This document shows positions 25,512 through 31,142 of a stretch of 31,142 nt of DNA, piece after piece (positions within the stretch are counted from its first letter, which is position 1; each line of letters opens with the position of its first letter). Below the pieces are notes generated by a model that worked only from the letters and a program-made list of their open reading frames with translations, was not told the DNA's origin and ran no database searches. The stretch spans positions 1-31,142 of the forward strand of contig CAZHMQ010000016.1 of assembly GCA_964533645.1 (NCBI GenBank). Direction: 5' to 3'. The DNA is from JABDBK01 sp964533645 (GTDB lineage Bacteria; Pseudomonadota; Gammaproteobacteria; DSM-16500). The translations under genes and the position numbers were made by a program.

Positions 25512-26044
25512 AAGCAGTACTCCCTGAATTAATCACATTGAGTGAGTATGATGGCAATTGGCAATCATATCTTGAGGCAATCTATCAAAGCTATCTTGAT
25601 GATGTAGTCAACTCCAAGCTTCACTATAATACATTGCCTATCAAATTCCAGTTTAGACCAATGTACGAGGGTAAAGGTTTTGCATTTTGGCACACTATCT
25701 CAGAAGGTGAAAAAGAGGAAAATCGCACTGCTGATTTACGACGTTGTGAGCGCATAACTTGGATAGCATGGATGATAAAAAATGCCCCTGTTTCAAATGA
25801 AATATCTTCATGGGAAAATAAGCGTGGAAAGAATCATCATGTTGTAATATTCTTCGAAGCTGAAAGCTTCGTCGTCATATTAGCAAAACGGAATGGGTAT
25901 TATTTATTCAAAACAGCATACGTTACGACACCACAGCGCAAAAAGCAGCTTATTAAGGAAAGAAAGGAATACTTGGACTCCAGAAAGACTAAAGGCGCCC
26001 TTTATAAGGCGCCTTCGGATGCTCCTTCTACACGTGGTAGATGA
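25505..26044 (+). CDS. Putative BECR-fold nuclease partner of DUF3800
   Basis: A 179-aa protein numbered from ATG 25505. A TTG at 25490 is in frame, but GGAG at 25491-25494 is well placed for the ATG. The pattern FWHTISEG, then R.ADLRRCERITWI, then FVVILAKRNGYYLFKTAYVTT resembles a family of mobile-element proteins whose final strands look like the barnase/EndoU/colicin E5-D/RelE (BECR) RNases, with His, Arg and the TAY strand as candidate active-site residues. That fold assignment is from pattern memory and is tentative. It overlaps the DUF3800 stop (ATGGTAG), so the two are translationally coupled and may form a pair. A GC-rich inverted repeat lies inside its 3' end. Confidence 0.6.
   Translation: MVEAVLPELITLSEYDGNWQSYLEAIYQSYLDDVVNSKLHYNTLPIKFQFRPMYEGKGFAFWHTISEGEKEENRTADLRRCERITWIAWMIKNAPVSNEISSWENKRGKNHHVVIFFEAESFVVILAKRNGYYLFKTAYVTTPQRKKQLIKERKEYLDSRKTKGALYKAPSDAPSTRGR
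25992..26015 (+). promoter_or_regulatory. GC-rich hairpin in the 3' coding end
   Basis: A perfect 8-bp stem AAGGCGCC/GGCGCCTT (25992-25999/26008-26015) with an 8-base loop lies within the last 20 codons of the BECR-like gene. There is no following T-tract, so it is unlikely to be an intrinsic terminator by itself; it may protect the mRNA 3' end. Confidence 0.4.
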
Positions 26045-26289
26045 GTATGTAATAATTATAAGGTCAATTTTCAGAACAAGCAAGGCGATTAACTCAATTT
26101 TTTACCTCAAAAAAGGTCTTATGGGGGGTATATACAAATATTATATATTTATGTTATTAATCATAAACATATATAACAAATGGCATTGACACCCTCCCAA
26201 ATGATGTTATTAACTTATTGTTTAAATGCGTATTTTAACTTGAGAAATCTTTTTAGGATACTCACTGGGATACCCCGTGTACATATAAT
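26045..26289. other. Module 2/3 junction with degraded att and G-run site
   Basis: No gene is visible. It holds a single G-run block (TATGGGGGGTATATA, 26120-26134) and the degraded att TTGACACCCTCCC at 26187-26199. The sequence after the att resembles the chromosomal flank after the last att (29732-29805). Confidence 0.5.
26188..26288 (+). repeat. att copy 3 and flank repeat
   Basis: This imperfect copy of 29718-29805 starts with TTGACACCCTCC in both. Shared blocks follow in order: GATGTTA, AACTTATTGT, AGGATAC and TACATATA. Similarity extends beyond the att core, so it reflects duplicated flanking DNA as well as site specificity. Confidence 0.55.
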
Positions 26290-26838
26290 TCACCTTACAA
26301 TCAAAGTAGCTTTATGGCTAGCGTCTTTATAATAACTACCTTCAGCTCCTCTAGTATCAGCATAAATTGTAAATGCACCTGTTGCGCTAGCAGTATACGT
26401 CATATAGCCAGTACGGTACTTGCATTCTTCATATCCTGGATATATAAAATAAGTTGCGGCATCTAACCTATTATCGGCCGCAACAGTTAAATCAAATCTA
26501 TGTCCATATTGGATAGGATTTTTAGTTGTATTTCTAAAACACGCGCTTTGATCGGCCCAAATTTTTACATAACTATTTAGTCTGGTTTCTGCATTCTGTG
26601 TTTTTGCATATACCGATTTGATTTCGAGTGTTTTTACTATTTTTTTTTCATTAGAAAATACTTCTTCATCCATTTCAGCTTTTGATAACTTTCTAACAGT
26701 CGTTTTAAATTCAAAGTGAGAATCTTTAATGCCTGGAGATTGATAATGTTCTTCGCTTATGATATCTGAAGATTTTTCATTATTTGCATAAACATTAATA
26801 GACAAAAAAGCTAGTATTATTATTGATAATTTTTTCAT
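26290..26838 (-). CDS. Small secreted protein, unknown function
   Basis: The product is 182 aa if started at the ATG at 26838, which has AAAAGGAT just upstream and begins the signal peptide MKKLSIIILAFLSINVYA directly; an in-frame ATG at 26862 would add eight hydrophilic residues. Cleavage probably follows VYA at residue 18. The mature chain has about 40 charged residues and then a beta-rich C-terminal domain (about 85-182) with one cysteine in DQSACFR and one in YEECKY, a likely disulphide. I do not recognise the family. It is the last gene on the minus strand of module 3, separated from the next by about 200 bp. Confidence 0.75.
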   Translation of the reverse strand: MKKLSIIILAFLSINVYANNEKSSDIISEEHYQSPGIKDSHFEFKTTVRKLSKAEMDEEVFSNEKKIVKTLEIKSVYAKTQNAETRLNSYVKIWADQSACFRNTTKNPIQYGHRFDLTVAADNRLDAATYFIYPGYEECKYRTGYMTYTASATGAFTIYADTRGAEGSYYKDASHKATLIVR

Positions 26839-26875
26839 AGTCTTATCCTTTTTATTTAACAAAATGCCCTTCTAA

Positions 26876-27049
26876 ATTGAAAATCCATTAATTAATGTTT
26901 TACCTCCTTCCTCACCTACCTATGTGACACTAAAATCAGCCATTGATAAAAATATTATCTCTACCATAACATTCCATCGTGACCCTACCTCTCCAAATCA
27001 ACAGGTTGTTCTTACATTATTTTCAGAAAAAATCTTAGATATAGTTTAA
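26876..27049 (+). pseudogene. Possible gene remnant (57 codons)
   Basis: Between two minus-strand genes a plus-strand frame reads as plausible protein (ENPLINVLPPSSPTYVTL, then ITFHRDPTSPNQQVVLTLF, ending in a stop at 27047-27049). It has no upstream start or ribosome-binding site. It could be the 3' end of a gene truncated during insertion, or chance. Confidence 0.25.
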
Positions 27050-27904
27050 ATATGTTGAGATAATTTTATTTAACGCTTTTTCATATATATTTTTATCAAT
27101 CGTTAATTCTAACTTTCCTTCCACATGATAAGCATCACACTCTAACCTCATTGATTCACCTAGATTATTTTGTATATTTTCTCTAATAAGTTGAACTCTT
27201 GGGGTTATCAGGGAATTTAATAAATTAATTTCAACATTAGATGCGGGTATGTATAGCTCTGAATCTGTGTAGAACATTTGTATTGAATTATCAATAAATT
27301 TAAATAAATTAGAAAAGCTTAATCTTTCAGAAACACTCATCGCTGGTAACAGATATCCAAATATTTGTTCTAACATCACATAAAGTTGATATGTTCTAGA
27401 ACGATGTCTTTTATTTTCAATAAAGTGTTCTGGCTCTTCTTTCTTAGAACAAATACTATCTATTGTGCATATTATATAGTTTGCATAATCATGTACAATA
27501 TCATGAGAAATTATTCTTGTTTGAATGTCAATAAGTTTGTCTGTGTTACTACATCTATAATTTTTGTCCCGCAATAAAAAGAATTTATCTTGTATTGCAA
27601 GCATAACAACATCTGATGGATATATTCCAATTTCGCTAATTGAATGCATTAATTCTTCAGAAAAAGATTTCGATATTTCAAATGGATTACAAGTCGAGCC
27701 AGTGTGGCTCGGTACTCCTATGTAACAATATAGTCTTTTTATAGATTTACATAAAAAACTTTTATCCTCGAACACTTCAAACCCAAAAGGGGAAATAATT
27801 TGTAACCCTAGTTGATTTTTATCAATTTTTTTGCAAATTTTATTCAGGAAGTTTCTCCAATCCTTATTAGGAAATGGTTCATAATTATAATTTTTTGATA
27901 GCAT
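27035..27904 (-). CDS. Uncharacterised 289-aa protein in LuxR operon
   Basis: A soluble 289-aa protein without signal peptide or membrane helices. The N-terminal half has sensor-like mixed alpha/beta character (ISPFGFEVFEDKSF, then SEIGIYPSDVVMLAIQDKFFLLR). The C-terminal half is helical with a terminal strand-helix block (VEGKLELTIDKNIYEKALNKII). No catalytic motif is recognised. It follows the LuxR-type gene by 13 bp on the same strand, so it is probably in the same mRNA (DUF1543, LuxR, this gene). It may act in the same signalling pathway, but the sequence gives no direct evidence. Confidence 0.75.
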   Translation of the reverse strand: MLSKNYNYEPFPNKDWRNFLNKICKKIDKNQLGLQIISPFGFEVFEDKSFLCKSIKRLYCYIGVPSHTGSTCNPFEISKSFSEELMHSISEIGIYPSDVVMLAIQDKFFLLRDKNYRCSNTDKLIDIQTRIISHDIVHDYANYIICTIDSICSKKEEPEHFIENKRHRSRTYQLYVMLEQIFGYLLPAMSVSERLSFSNLFKFIDNSIQMFYTDSELYIPASNVEINLLNSLITPRVQLIRENIQNNLGESMRLECDAYHVEGKLELTIDKNIYEKALNKIISTYLNYI

Positions 27905-27917
27905 AGTTGTTATTATC

Positions 27918-28658
27918 TTAAGTTATGTTAATTTTCAGACGACCCAAGAGGTAGCCCAGCCTAAATTGAGTAAAGCAGTTCATTTTATTTTTGATATTGT
28001 TGATATGAGTTTCTACCGTTCGTCTGGAAATATTTAAAATAATTGCTATTTCTTCAGCTGTTTTTCCACGCGATAAATAATTAATACAATCAAGCTCTCG
28101 ATTGGTTAGGTACAAATCACCAAAATACTGGCCATCCTTTCTTTTTTCATCAATGTTATGATTAGTATTAACGTTTAATTTTAAATTTTTAGCTGTACGA
28201 ATGATAGAATCTGCTTTTTCTTTAAATGCAAGAATAAAATTTTCATATTGATCCAAATTATTAACATATTTATTAATTATTGATGAATCTGATGTCTTGG
28301 ATCCTATGTTATAAAAATCAATTCCATCATGTTCGTGCTTAATAATTGTAATACCGTATTCAACCCCAAGCATTTCTTTTGAATCAACCAATATAGGATC
28401 ATTATGATCCAAACCAGTCCAAAGAATATATTTGTATGTTGCAAGATTTTTATTCTGTTCAAATGCACCAATTTTTGGATATGATTTTTTAAAATAATGA
28501 CTAAGCCATTGCTGATTACTGCATAAATATGTTACAAGACCATTCTTATCTCTATGAATATAGTTTAAATGGTCTAAGTCAAGGGATTTAAAATAAGGAT
28601 CACATAATAATTTAATGTCTTTGGACAAATTTAAAATTGATTTATTCATTGCATACAT
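27918..28658 (-). CDS. LuxR-type transcriptional regulator
   Basis: A 246-aa regulator. The C-terminal 60 residues are a standard LuxR/GerE HTH: LTNRELDCINYLSRGKTAEE, then IAIILNISRRTVETHINNIK, then KMNCFTQFRLGYLLGRL. The N-terminal 170 residues form a sensor domain with the general layout of acyl-homoserine-lactone-binding or related PAS-like LuxR domains (YILWTGLDHNDPILVDS, then HDGIDFYNIGSKT). No cognate LuxI is in the window, so if it senses a ligand it does so as a solo regulator. Starts at 28658 or 28649 are both possible; the first overlaps the end of the DUF1543 gene by 17 bp, suggesting translational coupling. Confidence 0.88.
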   Translation of the reverse strand: MYAMNKSILNLSKDIKLLCDPYFKSLDLDHLNYIHRDKNGLVTYLCSNQQWLSHYFKKSYPKIGAFEQNKNLATYKYILWTGLDHNDPILVDSKEMLGVEYGITIIKHEHDGIDFYNIGSKTSDSSIINKYVNNLDQYENFILAFKEKADSIIRTAKNLKLNVNTNHNIDEKRKDGQYFGDLYLTNRELDCINYLSRGKTAEEIAIILNISRRTVETHINNIKNKMNCFTQFRLGYLLGRLKINIT

Positions 28659-28926
28659 CAGGAGTATTTATTTCATCATAGCTATAACTGGTTGATTTGT
28701 TGTCGCATATTTGGTTAAGTTCAAGAGTGACTTTATAACCATCAACGATATCTATTTCTTGAACAGCATCAATGTGCATTTGTTTTTTTTTGAAAATATC
28801 TTTACTTTTAACAATTTTTTTAACTTCGGCAATATCAACGGCTGCTACAAAAAAATTAGAATGTAATTCGTAAATACCTATTTCATGATCATAAAAGCCT
28901 ACATGTACAATATATAACTTTTTCAT
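28642..28926 (-). CDS. DUF1543 protein
   Basis: A 94-aa protein matching DUF1543: LYIVHVGFYDHEIGIYELHS, FFVAA, then the conserved HIDAVQEIDIVDGYKVTLE block; relatives read LHIDSW....VDGY.V.L. Function of the family is unknown to me. The tail (residues 70-94) is polar. AAGGAAC (complement of 28931-28937) is well placed before the ATG. It heads the module 3 minus-strand operon, and its last codons overlap the LuxR-type regulator start. Confidence 0.8.
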   Translation of the reverse strand: MKKLYIVHVGFYDHEIGIYELHSNFFVAAVDIAEVKKIVKSKDIFKKKQMHIDAVQEIDIVDGYKVTLELNQICDNKSTSYSYDEINTPDVCNE

Positions 28927-29059
28927 TTCAGTTCCTTATAAATTTAAAAAACGATATAGCATATTATTTCTCCTTAAACAACAAAATATATCAGTAAAAA
29001 TACGGATAGATCATTTAGAAAACTTTATTAATATTTGTTTTTTTATATACAAATGATTT
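28927..29059. promoter_or_regulatory. Divergent promoter region of module 3
   Basis: A 133-bp very AT-rich spacer lies between the DUF1543 operon (minus) and the 147-aa gene (plus). AT-rich boxes are present in both directions, but no pair stands out. It is a likely target for the LuxR-type regulator encoded 0.3 kb away. Confidence 0.35.
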
Positions 29060-29503
29060 ATGGAGGAATATGTGTCAAAAGCGGATTTAGTTTGTTGTTT
29101 ATTAGGACCCACCCCTAAATTATACCCGTCTGAAAAAAATTTATTGGAAATTAAACTTTTTGCTTATATTTGCAACGAATTAATAAAGATTTTTAATTCT
29201 CGATATTCGGAATTTCAACGTTTGATTAAATTTAGTCATTATCAGGAGGATGACATGTGCAACACACCCATTATGCAAGAAATTATTAAAGATATTTTAT
29301 CCACCAATGAATATTCGCTCGCAGGAATTGCAACACATACTCGCATACCGGAAGAAATACTCACAGATTTAATTATCGGAATAAACAACAATCCGACTTT
29401 TGAATTATCAAAAAGAATTTTCGAGCTTCATATTAGTGTTAGACCTAAACTATATGATGAAATAATGAAGAAAATTGCGCTTGAGTATTTAAAATCCAAT
29501 TAG
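29060..29503 (+). CDS. Small HTH-like protein, unknown function
   Basis: The 147-aa frame starts at ATG 29060; GTG 29072 is an alternative start because GGAGGA (29062-29067) lies just before it and would be inside the coding sequence otherwise. The C-terminal half looks like a Cro-type helix-turn-helix: MQEIIKDILSTNEYSLAGIA, then THTRIPEEILTDLIIGINNN, then PTFELSKRIFELH. The N-terminal half is helical with CC and LLGPTPKLYPSEKNLLEIKL. It is probably a DNA-binding regulator of module 3 or of the neighbouring divergent operon. It ends 216 bp before the last att copy. Confidence 0.65.
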   Translation: MEEYVSKADLVCCLLGPTPKLYPSEKNLLEIKLFAYICNELIKIFNSRYSEFQRLIKFSHYQEDDMCNTPIMQEIIKDILSTNEYSLAGIATHTRIPEEILTDLIIGINNNPTFELSKRIFELHISVRPKLYDEIMKKIALEYLKSN

Positions 29504-29833
29504 AAATTTTTTATACTAATCCCCCATAGCGGGGGGATTGGTCCACTTCAACACTTCAATATGACTTTAAAAATTCCTAAAATGCATTACACTAAGCAAA
29601 TATTTAAACCCCATCATCATTGAAGTGTTGAGAAATAGGGGTATTTTTGGGGGTATACAACAATCTCACATCGAATTTAATGCTTTAAATACAATTAGTT
29701 AAAGATAAAATGCGATTGACACCCTCCGCCAGATGTTAAATATAACTTATTGTATATATTAAATTTCATATAAAGGATACCCTGAGGTCACCCTTACATA
29801 TAGTTTAGATAAAGTAGGACAGGAGTAAATAAC
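29504..29833. other. Right end of island: hairpins, G-run site and att copy 4
   Basis: No gene is visible. In order: a GC hairpin AATCCCCC/GGGGGATT (about 29518-29540); a 13-bp perfect inverted repeat TCAACACTTCAAT (29548-29560) with its complement at 29619-29631; a G-run pair (GGGG at 29638-29641 and GGGGG at 29649-29653, arm-like block 29637-29657); and the degraded att GACACCCTCCGCC at 29719-29731. Confidence 0.6.
29718..29731 (+). repeat. att copy 4, right island end
   Basis: TGACACCCTCCGCC aligns with the 20414 copy (CACCCTCTCCGCC) except for a missing TC. It ends in GCCA (29728-29731 plus the next base) like copy 2. Confidence 0.55.
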
Positions 29834-30883
29834 ATGCCAAATTTTAATGATGTCAAAAATGAACTACGCCAATTAGAGTCCGACTTTAGTGTAGTACCTG
29901 CTGGCTTCAAAAAGAAAATAGCAAAAGATAAAGAGCAATGGGAAATCACTTTCGATAAATTAATGCTTTACCAATTTGAGTCAAAAGATCCTGAAAAACA
30001 TGTCTTTGAAGCAGAAATAAAACCAAATTATGACTTACATGCTTCTATCATAGAAAACGTACTTAAGAGTGATTTCCCTAACATCAACTTAAATGTCAGT
30101 GTAAAGCCGCACTTTAAAACATTACCTATTCCATTTTTTAATATTCCCATAAAAATTCCTTTTACAGATATAGGCTTTCGAAAAGCACCCAACAAAGTAC
30201 GCGGTGATGATTCTTTAGGAACCAATCCAGTTGAAGTAAAAGTAACATTTACTCCCACTGATGACATGAATGGCAGACGTATTTGGGATTCATTAAATAA
30301 AGTAGCTTGTTTACACACAAAAAATGCTCCTGAAGCAGATGGAAATATAGAAGTTATTAACTTCGATATTTCCAAAAGAGCTTCTAAAAATCCATTACGT
30401 TATTTATTAATGGGTCTTACATGGTTGTGTAAAAACATATTTCCAAAAAGCATATGGCAAGCGATGCCTCATATTAAAAGTAATAGCCCTCATCCTTATG
30501 GCTATCATGTAGCCAAACAAGTGCTTGATCCACCCCTGATCAATAGTGGAGTCGCCGCACATATGGCGAATGCAGCAGTCATAGGAGGTGCAGGGGCTTG
30601 TATTGCAGGCGCACTCTATACAGGAGTAAAAGAATGTAGCAACACAAGCAAATCTTCCTCTGGATTTGCATTAGGTGCATTGGCAGGCAGCTCTGACGGC
30701 TTAGGTATAAATCCTCTTGTAGGAATCGCTTTAGCAGGTTCTCACAATAGTTTTGCGAGCAGTTACGGAAATGGTTTGCTATTTTCTTCAGGAGCAAACG
30801 CTTTATGTTCAGTTGTCAATGCAAATTCTTCAGAAGGCTGTCATGCACCTTTTGCAACACGCACGAAGTTACTAAATAAATAA
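29834..30883 (+). CDS. 349-aa protein with Gly/Ala-rich hydrophobic C-terminal segment
   Basis: The product is not recognised. AGGAG (29821-29825) is eight bases before the ATG. Residues 1-210 are a soluble alpha/beta region with strands such as NLNVSVKPHFKTLPIPFFNI and VEVKVTFTPTDD. Residues 185-205 hold a hydrophobic patch (LRYLLMGLTWLCKNIF). Residues 238-262 form a Gly/Ala helix (MANAAVIGGAGACIAGALYT) that could insert in a membrane, and the rest is Ser/Gly/Ala-rich. A secreted effector or membrane-associated protein is plausible in this genomic setting but unproven. It lies just outside the last att copy, so it is probably chromosomal, and it ends before a strong terminator. Confidence 0.78.
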   Translation: MPNFNDVKNELRQLESDFSVVPAGFKKKIAKDKEQWEITFDKLMLYQFESKDPEKHVFEAEIKPNYDLHASIIENVLKSDFPNINLNVSVKPHFKTLPIPFFNIPIKIPFTDIGFRKAPNKVRGDDSLGTNPVEVKVTFTPTDDMNGRRIWDSLNKVACLHTKNAPEADGNIEVINFDISKRASKNPLRYLLMGLTWLCKNIFPKSIWQAMPHIKSNSPHPYGYHVAKQVLDPPLINSGVAAHMANAAVIGGAGACIAGALYTGVKECSNTSKSSSGFALGALAGSSDGLGINPLVGIALAGSHNSFASSYGNGLLFSSGANALCSVVNANSSEGCHAPFATRTKLLNK

Positions 30884-30920
30884 TAGTGGCAAATGTTCAC
30901 GAACTATCTGAAATCTTGAT

Positions 30921-30956
30921 TCGTCATCAACCCTAACAATTGATGACGATATTTTT
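30921..30956 (+). terminator. Rho-independent terminator
   Basis: A perfect 10-bp stem TCGTCATCAA/TTGATGACGA (30921-30930/30940-30949), 9-base loop, then TATTTTT (30950-30956). It lies 38 bp after the 349-aa gene. Confidence 0.85.
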
Positions 30957-31102
30957 CCAACTTTTCTATACTCAACTTTAATGTTATATATAGCCTAAAA
31001 TATCATTGCTGGGTTAATAGCATTTACTCACCATGATAAAAAACCACAATTGGACATTGATATTTCTAGTATAGCGCAATTGATTACTTGAGGCCGCTCT
31101 GG

Positions 31103-31127
31103 ATGCCAGCTAAAAGCATGCTGGCAT
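31103..31127. repeat. Palindromic intergenic repeat
   Basis: The stem ATGCCAGC/GCTGGCAT (31103-31110/31120-31127) has a 9-base loop and is set in CTGGATGCCAGC...GCTGGCATGACAG. Its more GC-rich composition than the surrounding DNA suggests a dispersed palindromic repeat. It continues toward the window end; no gene is visible in 30957-31142. Confidence 0.5.
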
Positions 31128-31142
31128 GACAGAGTCCTTATC

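Larger units (their letters stand above)
8058..29731. mobile_element. Composite tRNA-Ser-targeted genomic island, three tandem modules
   Basis: The left edge is the 3' end of tRNA-Ser. Copies of the end sequence lie at 20414-20425 (12/12 identical), 26188-26197 (degraded) and 29718-29731 (degraded, missing a TC). Each right-hand copy is preceded within about 60-85 bp by a G-run/T-run block like that next to the integrase. Module 1 has a complete integrase, module 2 a decayed one at the same relative position, and module 3 none, which suggests serial insertion at one site followed by decay. Boundaries at 26188 and 29718 are inferred from imperfect repeats. Confidence 0.75.

Noticed and set aside
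25893..26189. 98-codon frame after the BECR-like gene
   Set aside because: Its first half is an out-of-frame reading of the BECR-like gene, and the rest crosses the G-run/att junction with no family pattern.

Overview
The window is AT-rich Gammaproteobacterial DNA. The best guess is a host-associated Legionellales-type genome (Legionella/Coxiella/Berkiella relatives). The reasons are the dapA plus BamC-like lipoprotein pair, very large unrecognised helical proteins, a protein with a plant-IQM-like HSS...AG...SGHY domain, and a LuxR/DUF1543 pair. Genus assignment is inference.

Layout. (1) 1-7978 is chromosomal: the N-terminal 1683 codons of a giant minus-strand protein running off the left edge, then dapA, a short BamC-like lipoprotein, and a 441-aa IQM-like protein. 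(2) 7979-8068 is tRNA-Ser(CGA), whose 3' end is the left boundary of a composite genomic island of about 21.7 kb. The 12-bp tRNA end (8058-8069) recurs exactly at 20414-20425 and in degraded form at about 26188 and 29718, dividing the island into three tandem modules. (3) Module 1 (8058-20425) carries a full-length P4-type integrase, a DUF6387-like protein, an AlpA-type regulator, a RepA-like AAA helicase followed by a striking inverted array of 4+4 nine-base iterons (putative origin), two overlapping small island genes, an XRE repressor with palindromic operators, a secreted beta-propeller protein, and a divergent cluster: an HTH/coiled-coil protein plus a 1114-aa membrane-anchored protein opposite a ClpP/SppA-fold serine protease (SDH_sah family). 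(4) Module 2 (20426-~26200) starts with an integrase lacking its N-terminal third, then a zinc-ribbon gene killed by a Trp-to-TGA change, a DUF5681-like gene, and a tight four-gene operon: an SF2 helicase with a fused excisionase-type HTH, a CxxC/CxxC mini-protein, a DUF3800 protein and a putative BECR-fold nuclease. (5) Module 3 (~26200-29731) has no integrase. It carries a secreted protein, an unknown protein, a LuxR-type regulator, a DUF1543 protein, a small HTH-like protein and a possible gene remnant. (6) 29732-31142 returns to chromosomal-type sequence with a 349-aa possible membrane or effector protein, a good terminator and a palindromic intergenic repeat.

Two clusters look most like undescribed systems: the HTH / giant membrane protein / serine protease cluster (14422-20072) and the HTH-helicase / zinc mini-protein / DUF3800 / BECR-like operon (22459-26044). 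Both sit in the usual cargo positions for anti-phage defence in tRNA-targeted islands. Their defence role is inferred from context, not shown.
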